Shown here in pieces: positions 6,996 through 14,661 of a DNA stretch of 16,618 nucleotides; the stretch's first letter is position 1; every line of letters starts with the position of its first letter. Both the position numbers and the translations under genes were made by a program. Source of the stretch: KLAP211 sp964650085. Lineage in GTDB: Bacteria > Patescibacteriota > Dojkabacteria > J137. The stretch is from assembly GCA_964650085.1 (NCBI GenBank), contig CAZYSE010000022.1, positions 1 through 16,618 of the forward strand, read 5' to 3'. The notes below the pieces were generated by a model. It was not told where the DNA came from, did not search any database, and worked only from the letters and a program-made list of their open reading frames with translations.

Positions 6996-7478
6996 TTGAA
7001 TCATCCTTTTCAACAAACTAAAAATAACAATGTTGTGATTATTTATGGAACCTGTTCAGGTAATGCGGAGCTTGTGGCAAACGCTATTGGAGATGGACTA
7101 AGTGAGGCTGGGTTTTCTATAGAACTTAAAAGGTCTGAGGAAGTTAAAGCGGAAATTGTGGTGGAATTTCCTTTGGTAGTACTTGTAGCTTCTACATGGA
7201 ATGTAGGTAAGTTAAATGATAATTTTGTGAACTTTGATAAGGACTTTAGAACTATGGATTTAAGTGATAAAAAGGTAGCAGTTGTAGGATTAGGTGATAG
7301 TGAAAACTACGATCTCTTTTGTGGCGCAGCAGATATTCTAGAAGCAAGTGTTAAACAAACAGGAGCAAAGCAACTGGGTGAGACATTACGAATTGATGGT
7401 CCTCCGCATGGAAGGCTAGAAGAATACAAAAATTGGGGAAGGAATTTAGCTTATATTTTCCAATTAGAGAATGCATAA
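6996..7478 (+). CDS. Flavodoxin
   Basis: This 160-aa protein is a flavodoxin-like FMN carrier. The phosphate-binding loop is GTCSGNAE (residues 18-25), the first isoalloxazine loop is ASTWNVGKL with Trp68, and the second is GLGDSENYDLFCGAAD with Tyr105; these are the expected FMN-binding elements of short-chain flavodoxins. The length is normal for the family. The start is a TTG at 6996; the frame is closed by a TAA at 6987 and the only nearby alternative, GTG at 7035, would cut into the first beta strand. AAGG at 6976-6979 is too far from the start to be a good ribosome site. The stop overlaps the start of the KorA gene by 8 bases (ATGCATAA). This coupling suggests it takes electrons from the oxidoreductase in place of ferredoxin. 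Confidence 0.93.
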   Translation: MNHPFQQTKNNNVVIIYGTCSGNAELVANAIGDGLSEAGFSIELKRSEEVKAEIVVEFPLVVLVASTWNVGKLNDNFVNFDKDFRTMDLSDKKVAVVGLGDSENYDLFCGAADILEASVKQTGAKQLGETLRIDGPPHGRLEEYKNWGRNLAYIFQLENA

Positions 7479-9309
7479 ACGATATAGTATAAAAATTGCA
7501 GGTGCGTCAGGACAAGGAGTAAATGTACTTGGTGAAGTTCTTTCAAGAGCATTCAAAAAAGCCGGCTATGGTACTTTTGGTTACCGAGAGTACCCCTCGC
7601 TTATAAAGGGCGGGCATGCTACCTTTCAAGTTGACGTGTCAGAAGATTATATAAATTCACCTTCAAAATATACCGATCTGCTTGTAGTTTTAAATAGACA
7701 ATCCACAAATTGGCATTTAGATGAATTAAAAGAAGGTGCTATAGTCCTGCATGATATAGATAATCCAAGAATTTTTAATGAAGAGGCAAAGATTTTTAAA
7801 GAAAAGCGCATTCAGCTGATTTACATCCCCTCTTTAGGAATGATAAAAGATGTCAGCTCGAATGAGCTACATGGAAACATGGCAACAATGGGAGTTGTGT
7901 GGAATTTATTGAATTTGGACAAGTCCATTCTAGAAGAAAGTATAAGGAGTCAGTTTAAAAATAAACCAGAAGTTATTGAAAAAAATATTCAATGTTTAGC
8001 TATAGGATACGAATTTGCTGATTTTAGAGCTCCAGCTTTCAAAACTAAAATTACAAGGTGGCGAGATGAAGATTTAATAACAAACGGTGAAAAAGCTGAG
8101 TTGCATTTAAATTTGAAGCCAGAAGCTACTTTTGACTTAGTACCAGATGCTAACTTCTCCGAAAGTATAACTTTGAATGGAAATCTCGCTCTTTCACTTG
8201 GTTCAATAAACGCTGGGGTACGAATCTACTACTCCTATCCGATGACTCCATCCAGCTCAATTTTAAGTTATCTGGCTGACATGGCTGCGAAAACGGGGAT
8301 GATTGTAAAACAGGTTGAAGACGAAATAACTGCAGCTGCAATGGCGATTGGTTCCAACTTTATGGGAACTAGAGCGCTTACTGGAACATCTGGAGGAGGT
8401 TTCGATTTAATGACAGAACACCTAAGTTTGGCCGGAATGATAGAAGTTCCTTTAGTTGTAATTTTAGGGCAGAGACCTGGTCCTGCTACAGGAATGCCGA
8501 CTTGGACGGCTCAAGCAGATTTGATGTTGGCAGTTTTTTCTGGCCACGGAGAATTCGCTAGAGTTGTTATCGCTCCTAGCGACATCGAGGATTACTTCTA
8601 CTCTATTCAGGAAGCATTCAATATTTCCGAAAAGTACCAAGTACCAGTGATCGTGTTGACAGACAAATTCATGGCGGAAAGTACTGCATCAGTTAATAAT
8701 TTGGATTCTACATTAATTCCTGTAGAAAGATATTTGGTTGGAGATGGAGATTTAGAAAAGTTAGTTAGCAAAGATCGATATGAAATTACAGAGTCGGGAG
8801 TTTCGAAACGATGGTTACCAGGTCAAAATGCTGCAGACTTCAATTCAAACTCAGATGAGCACACAGAGGAAGGAAATGTTACCGAAGATGCTTTAGAAGC
8901 GGGAGTAATGATTGCTAAAAGATTAAGAAAACTTGAAACTATACAAAGTGAATTACCAGTTGACCAAATTCTTAGTAACAATCCGGATCAAATAGTATAT
9001 GAATGCAACATCGTGTCTTGGGGTAGCACTGGCGCAGTGGTTAAGGATGCAATGCATGTTCTTGAGTCACATGGAATTAAAGTAAGCTTATTGAACTTGA
9101 AGCACTTGTGGCCACTAAGTCCTGTAGTTCTATCTGAGTTCTTGATGAGAGATAACACAATACTAATTGAAGGTAATCATAACGGGCAACTTGCGCAGCT
9201 TATAAAAATGCAAACAGGTTTAGACGTTGCTTCCAAACTTCTAAAGTGGAACGGGAGACCTTTCTTCGTTGAGGACATCGCTGACCTTATTCTGTCTTTC
9301 GTAAAGTAA
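7471..9309 (+). CDS. korA: 2-oxoacid:acceptor oxidoreductase, fused gamma-alpha subunit (KorA type)
   Basis: The enzyme oxidises a 2-oxoacid with CoA to an acyl-CoA and CO2, passing electrons to a low-potential carrier. Residues 5-190 are the gamma domain, with GASGQGV (11-17) and REYPSLIKGGHATF. Residues from about 235 are the alpha domain: YPMTPSS (256-262), close to the YPITPSS motif of 2-oxoglutarate enzymes; VEDEITAAA with Glu285, which lies where family members contact the thiamine ring; and GTSGGGF (305-311). The C-terminal domain starts near residue 510. At 612 aa the length fits the fused gamma-alpha form. The thiamine-diphosphate-binding beta subunit is encoded at 14662, 5.3 kb away. 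The start overlaps the flavodoxin stop. Substrate is likely 2-oxoglutarate or a related 2-oxoacid; sequence alone does not settle this, so the symbol is by family. Confidence 0.9.
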   Translation: MHKRYSIKIAGASGQGVNVLGEVLSRAFKKAGYGTFGYREYPSLIKGGHATFQVDVSEDYINSPSKYTDLLVVLNRQSTNWHLDELKEGAIVLHDIDNPRIFNEEAKIFKEKRIQLIYIPSLGMIKDVSSNELHGNMATMGVVWNLLNLDKSILEESIRSQFKNKPEVIEKNIQCLAIGYEFADFRAPAFKTKITRWRDEDLITNGEKAELHLNLKPEATFDLVPDANFSESITLNGNLALSLGSINAGVRIYYSYPMTPSSSILSYLADMAAKTGMIVKQVEDEITAAAMAIGSNFMGTRALTGTSGGGFDLMTEHLSLAGMIEVPLVVILGQRPGPATGMPTWTAQADLMLAVFSGHGEFARVVIAPSDIEDYFYSIQEAFNISEKYQVPVIVLTDKFMAESTASVNNLDSTLIPVERYLVGDGDLEKLVSKDRYEITESGVSKRWLPGQNAADFNSNSDEHTEEGNVTEDALEAGVMIAKRLRKLETIQSELPVDQILSNNPDQIVYECNIVSWGSTGAVVKDAMHVLESHGIKVSLLNLKHLWPLSPVVLSEFLMRDNTILIEGNHNGQLAQLIKMQTGLDVASKLLKWNGRPFFVEDIADLILSFVK

Positions 9310-9340
9310 CTTCAATTATACGGATTCCCTACTTTCCCTG

Positions 9341-9369
9341 TTGACTTGTTTCTCAAAAACTGTTTGAAT
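9341..9369 (+). promoter_or_regulatory. Candidate promoter for the fibre gene block
   Basis: TTGACT (9341-9346) and TTGAAT (9364-9369) are 17 bases apart, and a TG one base upstream of the second box gives an extended -10. It lies in the 80-base gap after korA. It would let the fibre gene be expressed apart from the metabolic genes. The -10 box is a weak match. Confidence 0.4.
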
Positions 9370-9389
9370 ATATTGAGCATTTTAACTAT

Positions 9390-9536
9390 ATGGAAACTAA
9401 ATCCGTCACTGAGAAAAAAAAGAATTCTGTAGTTCTTTCTGTAAAGGAAGAAGAGGATTCTACTACAAAAACTATAGTAATAATTTTGCTAGTTGTTATT
9501 TCCATTTTGTTAATCTTATATGCGATTTATGGATGA
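9390..9536 (+). CDS. Small single-pass membrane peptide, 48 aa
   Basis: A short open frame starts with ATG at 9390 and ends with TGA at 9534-9536. The first 27 residues are highly charged (METKSVTEKKK, then KEEEDSTTK) and the last 20 are an unbroken hydrophobic helix ending in LYAIYG, so this is a tail-anchored type of membrane peptide. It overlaps the start of the giant fibre gene: by 17 bases if that gene starts at 9520, or by 8 bases (ATGGATGA) if it starts at 9529. Such overlap suggests translational coupling. The clean division into a charged head and a membrane tail supports a real gene. I know no family. A role as assembly or anchoring partner of the fibre is inference. Confidence 0.65.
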   Translation: METKSVTEKKKNSVVLSVKEEEDSTTKTIVIILLVVISILLILYAIYG

Positions 9537-12500
9537 GAATTTGATTGGTGAACCAAAATTTAACTTTCTACGGAATGCATTTATTGTACTGCTTGTTGGT
9601 ATTGCAGTTTTGATCATATTGATCTGGTCTAAAACTCGAAACCAAACTATTCAGATGAATAATCCTCTACAAGTAGCAGGTTCTGAAGGAATAATAGTAA
9701 CCCAAGATCCACAAGGAAATTTTACAGTTCAGCTTGGAATAGAATGTACGGATGGCGAAATAATTAAATGGGACGAGACTTTCGAAAGCTGGATTTGTAA
9801 CGACGATGCGATCGGTTCATCAATAATCCCACCTACTTGTACAGGTACAGATAAGCTCGTATGGACTGGAACTGCCTATGCTTGCGCTATAGATATTACA
9901 GGATTAGCTCAAATTCCACTCATTTGTAATTCGAACGAAAAATTACTTTGGAACGGAAGTTCATATTTCTGCGATCTGGATTTAGATACTGTTGGCGGGG
10001 GAGTTACACCTCCAAGTTGTCTTGTGACCGAGAAATTGCAATGGAACGGAGTTGCTTATGTTTGTATAAGCGATATTTTAGGTAACGATAATCAAACATT
10101 AAGCATTTTAGGCAACGACTTAACAATCCTTAATGGAAATACAGTTACGCTACCAGTGGGCGGAGCTATGACTTTGAATGGTCAAAACGGAAATATTCAA
10201 TCCTTTACTAATGATTCAAACGTAACAATTACTTCAGCAGGCGATGTTCATACTCTTGGCTGGTCTGGATTATTACCTATTAACAGAGGCGGAACTAATT
10301 CTAATAGTTCACCTACTTTAGGAGGTATTGCTTATGGAGATGGAGCTTCTTATCAATTTACAACCTCCGGTGTTGCAGGTCAGGTATTAACTTCGAACGG
10401 AGTTGGTGCACCTACATGGCAAAATTCTGGTGTAGGTATTTCATCCGTAACACCCGGAGCTGGACTTGTTGGAGCTCTTCCATTAGGACCTGGAGCTATA
10501 ACTCTTGATATTCAAGTACAAAATGGATTATCAATGGTTGGTGATTTTGTAGAATTAGGGGGCACATTACTTCATAATACAAATATTGCACAAGCTGGAT
10601 TTAACTTAACTACTTCTGGAGTGGGAAATGTTGGTTTAGGTACTAATACTCCTGGAGCCAGAGTAGATGCAGGTGGCAATACATATGCTTTCAATGGGGT
10701 AACTAGCGTTTTCCAAGTATCAAATAATATTGGCAACTACGCAAGTATTCAGAATGGAGGTTCAGTTAGATTTAACGATTTTAATAACGGCGCGGGTGCT
10801 GACACTCCCGTACAAGATTTTGTAGGATATTTTAGGCACTATTCATTAAATTCCCCAAGAAATGCTGTTAACCCAGCAGGTGTGTCTATGTTCCATTTAA
10901 CCAATAACTTAGGGTTTAACTCTGCTCCATATATTCGAGCAGGACTAAATGTAAATAATACCGATCCTTATACTGTTTTAGCTGTTGGCTTAAATAGAGC
11001 TGGAGCTCTACAACAGGAAAGCCCTACTGCAATGCGCGTAACAGATAACTATGGTGCCTTAAATGTAAACTCAATTACCAGCATGGCAAAAACTGGTCTT
11101 GATATTACACTAACGGGTGCATATACAAACGCTGGTGCAGGATTTGGGATAACTAGAGGTTTGTTTGTAAATGTTTCAGGAGGAGAAGTTAATCAAGCCG
11201 CTATATTTGTTGGGGGTAATGTGGGAATTGGAACTGCATTGCCACAAGCCCTTTTGGATATATCAGCAGTAGAAAATACAGAACTATTTAGATTAAGTGA
11301 TACAACAAATACAGATAGCTCTGGATTGTTTACTGGAAATCAAAACCCAGAAACTGTAGTAGCTGCGCAACTAGGTTCACTATTTTTGGATAATGCAAAT
11401 GGATTAGCATATGTAAAAAGCGCAAATGACGGTGGAAATACTGGTTGGGTTGCTTTATCTACAGGTGCAGGAGTAACTTCTGTTACGCCTGGGGATGGTT
11501 TGGTGGGTGCTTTACCTTTAGGACCAGGAGCAATAACTTTAGATGTTCAAGCGCAAAATGGACTGGCGGTTAATGCAGATTTTGTTGAGCTAGGTGGCCC
11601 TGTTGGAGCAGCGGGCGCAGCACAGCTTTTAAGTAATCGTGAAATCCCCCTAAACGGATTTGATATTAACTTTTCAGTAGGAGGTGTAGCAAGATCGCAA
11701 ATTGAAGACGATGGAAGCATAAGATCGTTTATGGATTACAACGTAGTTGGAGATTTTATTCAATCCGGTTCTAACCTTGGTATTTCTGGAAACAATATGC
11801 GGTTGACTACAAATCAATTAAACTTTGTAACTCCTGCAATATCATCTGCATCACAGGCTACAACATGGAGCACTGGAGGAAATAACCTGACTTTTACATC
11901 GGCAGCGGGTAATAACTTGTTGCTCAGGGCAGCTACGACTGTCAACGGCCAAGCCTCGTACGAATTTACAGCTGGAACAGGCGGTAATTCTCCTGGAAGT
12001 AGACGAGGAATTTCGCTTGTTTATAACGCAGGTACAATAGCGGCCGGAATTGATGAAATAGGTCAACACATAGTAATGAACGATAGTAGAGTTCTGACTG
12101 GAAATGTATTCGGTCAAGTATTGAACGTTACCGGTGGAACTAATATAACAAGTACAAGAATTGGATCTGAAATTATAAACAACGAGAATAGTGAATTTAT
12201 TAGATTTACAGATAATACAAATACAGATTCTTCGAGCTTGTTTACTGGAAATCAAAATCCAGAAACAGTAGTTTCGGCACAATTGGGTTCAATTTTCTTG
12301 GATAATGCAAATGGTGTAGCGTATGTAAAAAATGCCAATGATGGAGGAAACACAGGTTGGTTGGCTCTTCTAACAGGTGCTGCAGGTTCACCATGTCCAG
12401 GATCAACAACGATATTCTGTCAAAACGGTAATAATTTTGGTGCAAATGGAGTTTTAGGAACTAACGATTTATTCAGTCTTGCTTTTGAAACTAACGGTGT

Positions 12501-14583
12501 AACTAGAGCTTTGTTCGATACTAATGGGCACTTTGTACCAAACTTAGATGACACTTATGATTTAGGTTCTAATACAAACAGATGGAGAGACTTATTTGTT
12601 GGACCTGGATCAATAAATATCGGAACAAATGGAAGTAACTACGGAATTTCTTATGATACTGGATCAAGCTCATTAGTATTTAACGAGGCAGGGGTAGCGA
12701 GAAATTTTAGAGTCGAATCTGTTGCAGATGTTAATAGTATTTTTGTTAATGGAACTACAGGAACAACAGGTATTGGAACAGCAGCCGGTGCTTATCAAAT
12801 GACTGTAAGTGACAATGGAGGTAGTTTAAGTTTACTAGTAACTAGTGGAGGTGGCGACTCTATTTTTGCTCAAGGTGGTAGTCTTGGAAATACATTTACT
12901 TCTAGAAATAATAACTTAGGAGTACATCACTTAAACTCAATTAACGGAGCTAGATTAGCATTAGGTGCAGATTCTGGGGCTAGTACTACGAAAGAAACCT
13001 TCACTATAATTTCAAACGGATTTGTTGGTATTGGAGCTCAACCTGGAGGTACAGGCTTTCCAGTAACCCCAAGCAACCCTCTTGACTTACATACACAAGA
13101 CAACAACTCAAACTTATTTAGAGCTTTTGCAATTACGAGAATTGATGCTGATAGCGTAGCATCGGATGGCATTGCAACAGGAATGCTATTCAGGCTTGAA
13201 GGAAATGGAGGCAACACAGGTAATGTTGGAGCAATAGATGTGTTTTTAGATGATTCAGATAATATTCTTCCAAATTCTTCTATGCGATTCACTACAGTTT
13301 TGGATGGTGCATTTGCGGAAAGAATGCGAATTACACAAAACGGTAATGTATCTATTGGTAATACGTTAGACACAGACAGACTTACTGTAGGAGATGGAGT
13401 TTCTGCTATACAAAGAATAGTTATAGACTCTGCCAATCAAACACACGTCTTATTCAAACAAGGCGGTAGTAACCAATGGGGAATTAGTAACAGTGATAGT
13501 TTACCTGGATTATTCAGTATTTATGACTACAGTGGTGGAGGAGATGCATTTAGTATCGAAGCAGGTGGCTTTGTAGGTATCGGCAACACTAACCCAGGAG
13601 TGCGGTTACATGTTGGTTCAAATGCAATACCAATAGCTACAACAGTAGCACGATTTGAGAACGCAGGAGGAACTTGCGATGTAACTCCTAATATTGCAGG
13701 AGGTATTACTTGTACTTCAGACGAAAGATTTAAAACAAACGTTCAAGAATTCAACGGAGCATTGAACTTAATTAATCAAATTGATGTCAAATCATATAAC
13801 TTAATCAATGGAGGTACCTACCAAGTTGGAGTTATTGCTCAAGGTTTAGAGCAAATTTTACCTGACTTAGTAAACACAAATGAAGATGGATATAAATCTG
13901 TCTCATATTCTGGATTAGCACCATATCTTGTTTCTGCAGTTCAAGAACAACAGGAATTAATTGAAACTTCTGAAGAAAGCATCATTAATCTACAAGGAGA
14001 CATCGTCAATTTACAAAATTCTCAGAATTTAATTTCTGTCACAGACTTCCAAACTTTGAGTGTAGACTTCGCTGCTCTTTCACTTGAAGTTACTGAATTA
14101 GAAAACAACATTACAATTACAAACGTTGCGCTACAAAATGAAATTGATATTATTAAAACTCAAATTGCAGATTTTGTTACTGTAACAAGTTTATCAACTG
14201 GTGCTGTAACAACAATTCAAGTTAACGATCTAACAGTTGCAAACTCACTAAACATCTTGGGAACAGTCACAGTTGCTTCTGCTGCAACATTTAATGGTAA
14301 CGTTGTTATTGCAAGTAATTTGAATGTTCTGGGTAAACTAACATTAGGAAGCGACAACTCAGGAGAAGTTGTAATTCCAACAGGTTTAGATATGTTTGAG
14401 GTTATCTACTCTACTCCATATCCGATAAAGCCAATTGTAGTTGTGTCTCCGCGTGGAGAAGCTGCTCTTAACGATAACTTCGGGTATACTATAGTTAGCG
14501 AAACCGAATTCGGATTTACAATAAAATTGAAGTCACTTCTTTTGGAAGATGTAACATTCAACTGGATTGTAGTTGGTAAATGA
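9520..14583 (+). CDS. Giant membrane-anchored S74 fibre-like surface protein
   Basis: This protein has 1687 residues from ATG 9520; ATG 9529 (1684 residues) is equally likely, since it overlaps the upstream stop as ATGGATGA. Order of parts: one membrane helix (20-36); four Cys-Trp-Cys repeats (first Cys at 76, 107, 136, 167); a phage-tail-fibre-like segment with INRGGTN and GQVLTSNG (about 251-300); a long shaft with several VGIGT/VGLGT-type motifs and two internal duplications; a peptidase_S74 chaperone domain with TSDERFK, Ser1400 and Lys1405 forming the self-cleavage dyad of the family; a coiled coil (about 1475-1580); and a terminal beta-rich domain (about 1608-1687) related to that of the protein at 1-1386. 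The domain normally drives trimer folding and then cuts itself off. Inferred role: surface adhesion fibre. Oddity: charges flanking the membrane helix (K38, R40) do not favour an outside C-terminus. No phage genes are nearby. Confidence 0.92.
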   Translation: MRFMDENLIGEPKFNFLRNAFIVLLVGIAVLIILIWSKTRNQTIQMNNPLQVAGSEGIIVTQDPQGNFTVQLGIECTDGEIIKWDETFESWICNDDAIGSSIIPPTCTGTDKLVWTGTAYACAIDITGLAQIPLICNSNEKLLWNGSSYFCDLDLDTVGGGVTPPSCLVTEKLQWNGVAYVCISDILGNDNQTLSILGNDLTILNGNTVTLPVGGAMTLNGQNGNIQSFTNDSNVTITSAGDVHTLGWSGLLPINRGGTNSNSSPTLGGIAYGDGASYQFTTSGVAGQVLTSNGVGAPTWQNSGVGISSVTPGAGLVGALPLGPGAITLDIQVQNGLSMVGDFVELGGTLLHNTNIAQAGFNLTTSGVGNVGLGTNTPGARVDAGGNTYAFNGVTSVFQVSNNIGNYASIQNGGSVRFNDFNNGAGADTPVQDFVGYFRHYSLNSPRNAVNPAGVSMFHLTNNLGFNSAPYIRAGLNVNNTDPYTVLAVGLNRAGALQQESPTAMRVTDNYGALNVNSITSMAKTGLDITLTGAYTNAGAGFGITRGLFVNVSGGEVNQAAIFVGGNVGIGTALPQALLDISAVENTELFRLSDTTNTDSSGLFTGNQNPETVVAAQLGSLFLDNANGLAYVKSANDGGNTGWVALSTGAGVTSVTPGDGLVGALPLGPGAITLDVQAQNGLAVNADFVELGGPVGAAGAAQLLSNREIPLNGFDINFSVGGVARSQIEDDGSIRSFMDYNVVGDFIQSGSNLGISGNNMRLTTNQLNFVTPAISSASQATTWSTGGNNLTFTSAAGNNLLLRAATTVNGQASYEFTAGTGGNSPGSRRGISLVYNAGTIAAGIDEIGQHIVMNDSRVLTGNVFGQVLNVTGGTNITSTRIGSEIINNENSEFIRFTDNTNTDSSSLFTGNQNPETVVSAQLGSIFLDNANGVAYVKNANDGGNTGWLALLTGAAGSPCPGSTTIFCQNGNNFGANGVLGTNDLFSLAFETNGVTRALFDTNGHFVPNLDDTYDLGSNTNRWRDLFVGPGSINIGTNGSNYGISYDTGSSSLVFNEAGVARNFRVESVADVNSIFVNGTTGTTGIGTAAGAYQMTVSDNGGSLSLLVTSGGGDSIFAQGGSLGNTFTSRNNNLGVHHLNSINGARLALGADSGASTTKETFTIISNGFVGIGAQPGGTGFPVTPSNPLDLHTQDNNSNLFRAFAITRIDADSVASDGIATGMLFRLEGNGGNTGNVGAIDVFLDDSDNILPNSSMRFTTVLDGAFAERMRITQNGNVSIGNTLDTDRLTVGDGVSAIQRIVIDSANQTHVLFKQGGSNQWGISNSDSLPGLFSIYDYSGGGDAFSIEAGGFVGIGNTNPGVRLHVGSNAIPIATTVARFENAGGTCDVTPNIAGGITCTSDERFKTNVQEFNGALNLINQIDVKSYNLINGGTYQVGVIAQGLEQILPDLVNTNEDGYKSVSYSGLAPYLVSAVQEQQELIETSEESIINLQGDIVNLQNSQNLISVTDFQTLSVDFAALSLEVTELENNITITNVALQNEIDIIKTQIADFVTVTSLSTGAVTTIQVNDLTVANSLNILGTVTVASAATFNGNVVIASNLNVLGKLTLGSDNSGEVVIPTGLDMFEVIYSTPYPIKPIVVVSPRGEAALNDNFGYTIVSETEFGFTIKLKSLLLEDVTFNWIVVGK
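10429..10563 (+). repeat. Internal repeat A, copy 1, in the fibre gene
   Basis: This 135-base segment encodes 45 residues around SVTPGAGLVGALPLGPGA and ending in DFVELGG. It matches copy 2 at 11464-11598 in 35 of 45 residues, while the DNA differs at many synonymous sites. That points to an old duplication held by selection on the protein. Confidence 0.9.
11272..11466 (+). repeat. Internal repeat B, copy 1, in the fibre gene
   Basis: This 195-base segment encodes 65 residues, including DSSGLFTGNQNPETVV and DNANGLAYVK. It matches copy 2 at 12184-12378 in 52 of 65 residues. It directly precedes copy 2 of repeat A. Confidence 0.9.
11464..11598 (+). repeat. Internal repeat A, copy 2, in the fibre gene
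   Basis: This is the second 45-residue copy, around SVTPGDGLVGALPLGPGA. The last ten residues before DFVELGG are the least conserved against copy 1. Confidence 0.9.
12184..12378 (+). repeat. Internal repeat B, copy 2, in the fibre gene
   Basis: This is the second 65-residue copy, including DSSSLFTGNQNPETVV and DNANGVAYVK. Unlike copy 1 it is not followed by repeat A but by a new Cys-containing segment (SPCPGSTTIFC). Confidence 0.9.
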
Positions 14584-14587
14584 ATTT

Positions 14588-14622
14588 AAATCTTAAATTA
14601 CAAATCCAAAATCTCAAATTTA
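14588..14622. repeat. Degenerate heptamer array upstream of korB
   Basis: Five 7-base units in phase all begin with AAAT: AAATCTT, AAATTAC, AAATCCA, AAATCTC, AAATTTA. They resemble the AAATCCT units at 6842-6939. The array fills most of the 78-base gap between the fibre gene and korB. Confidence 0.55.
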
Positions 14623-14661
14623 TATTGAGTCTAGAACCTTGGATCTTTAAACTTTTTTCAG

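Noticed and set aside
8150..8341. Minus-strand 63-codon open frame inside korA.
   Set aside because: It is antisense to the conserved alpha-domain motifs of KorA.
11851..12445. Minus-strand open frames of 143 and 67 codons inside the fibre gene.
   Set aside because: They are antisense to an intact, motif-rich coding frame and have unnatural composition (Cys- and Ser-rich or His- and Leu-rich).
13038..13436. Minus-strand 132-codon open frame.
   Set aside because: It is antisense to the fibre gene shaft and shows no recognisable motif.
9520..14583. Prophage tail-fibre gene.
   Set aside because: There are no capsid, tail, portal, terminase or integrase genes, the protein has an N-terminal membrane anchor, and a second S74 paralogue is present in a non-phage setting.
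14631..14656. Possible terminator (AGAACC-TT-GGATCT followed by a T-run) between the fibre gene and korB.
   Set aside because: The loop would have only two bases and the stem contains a mismatch.
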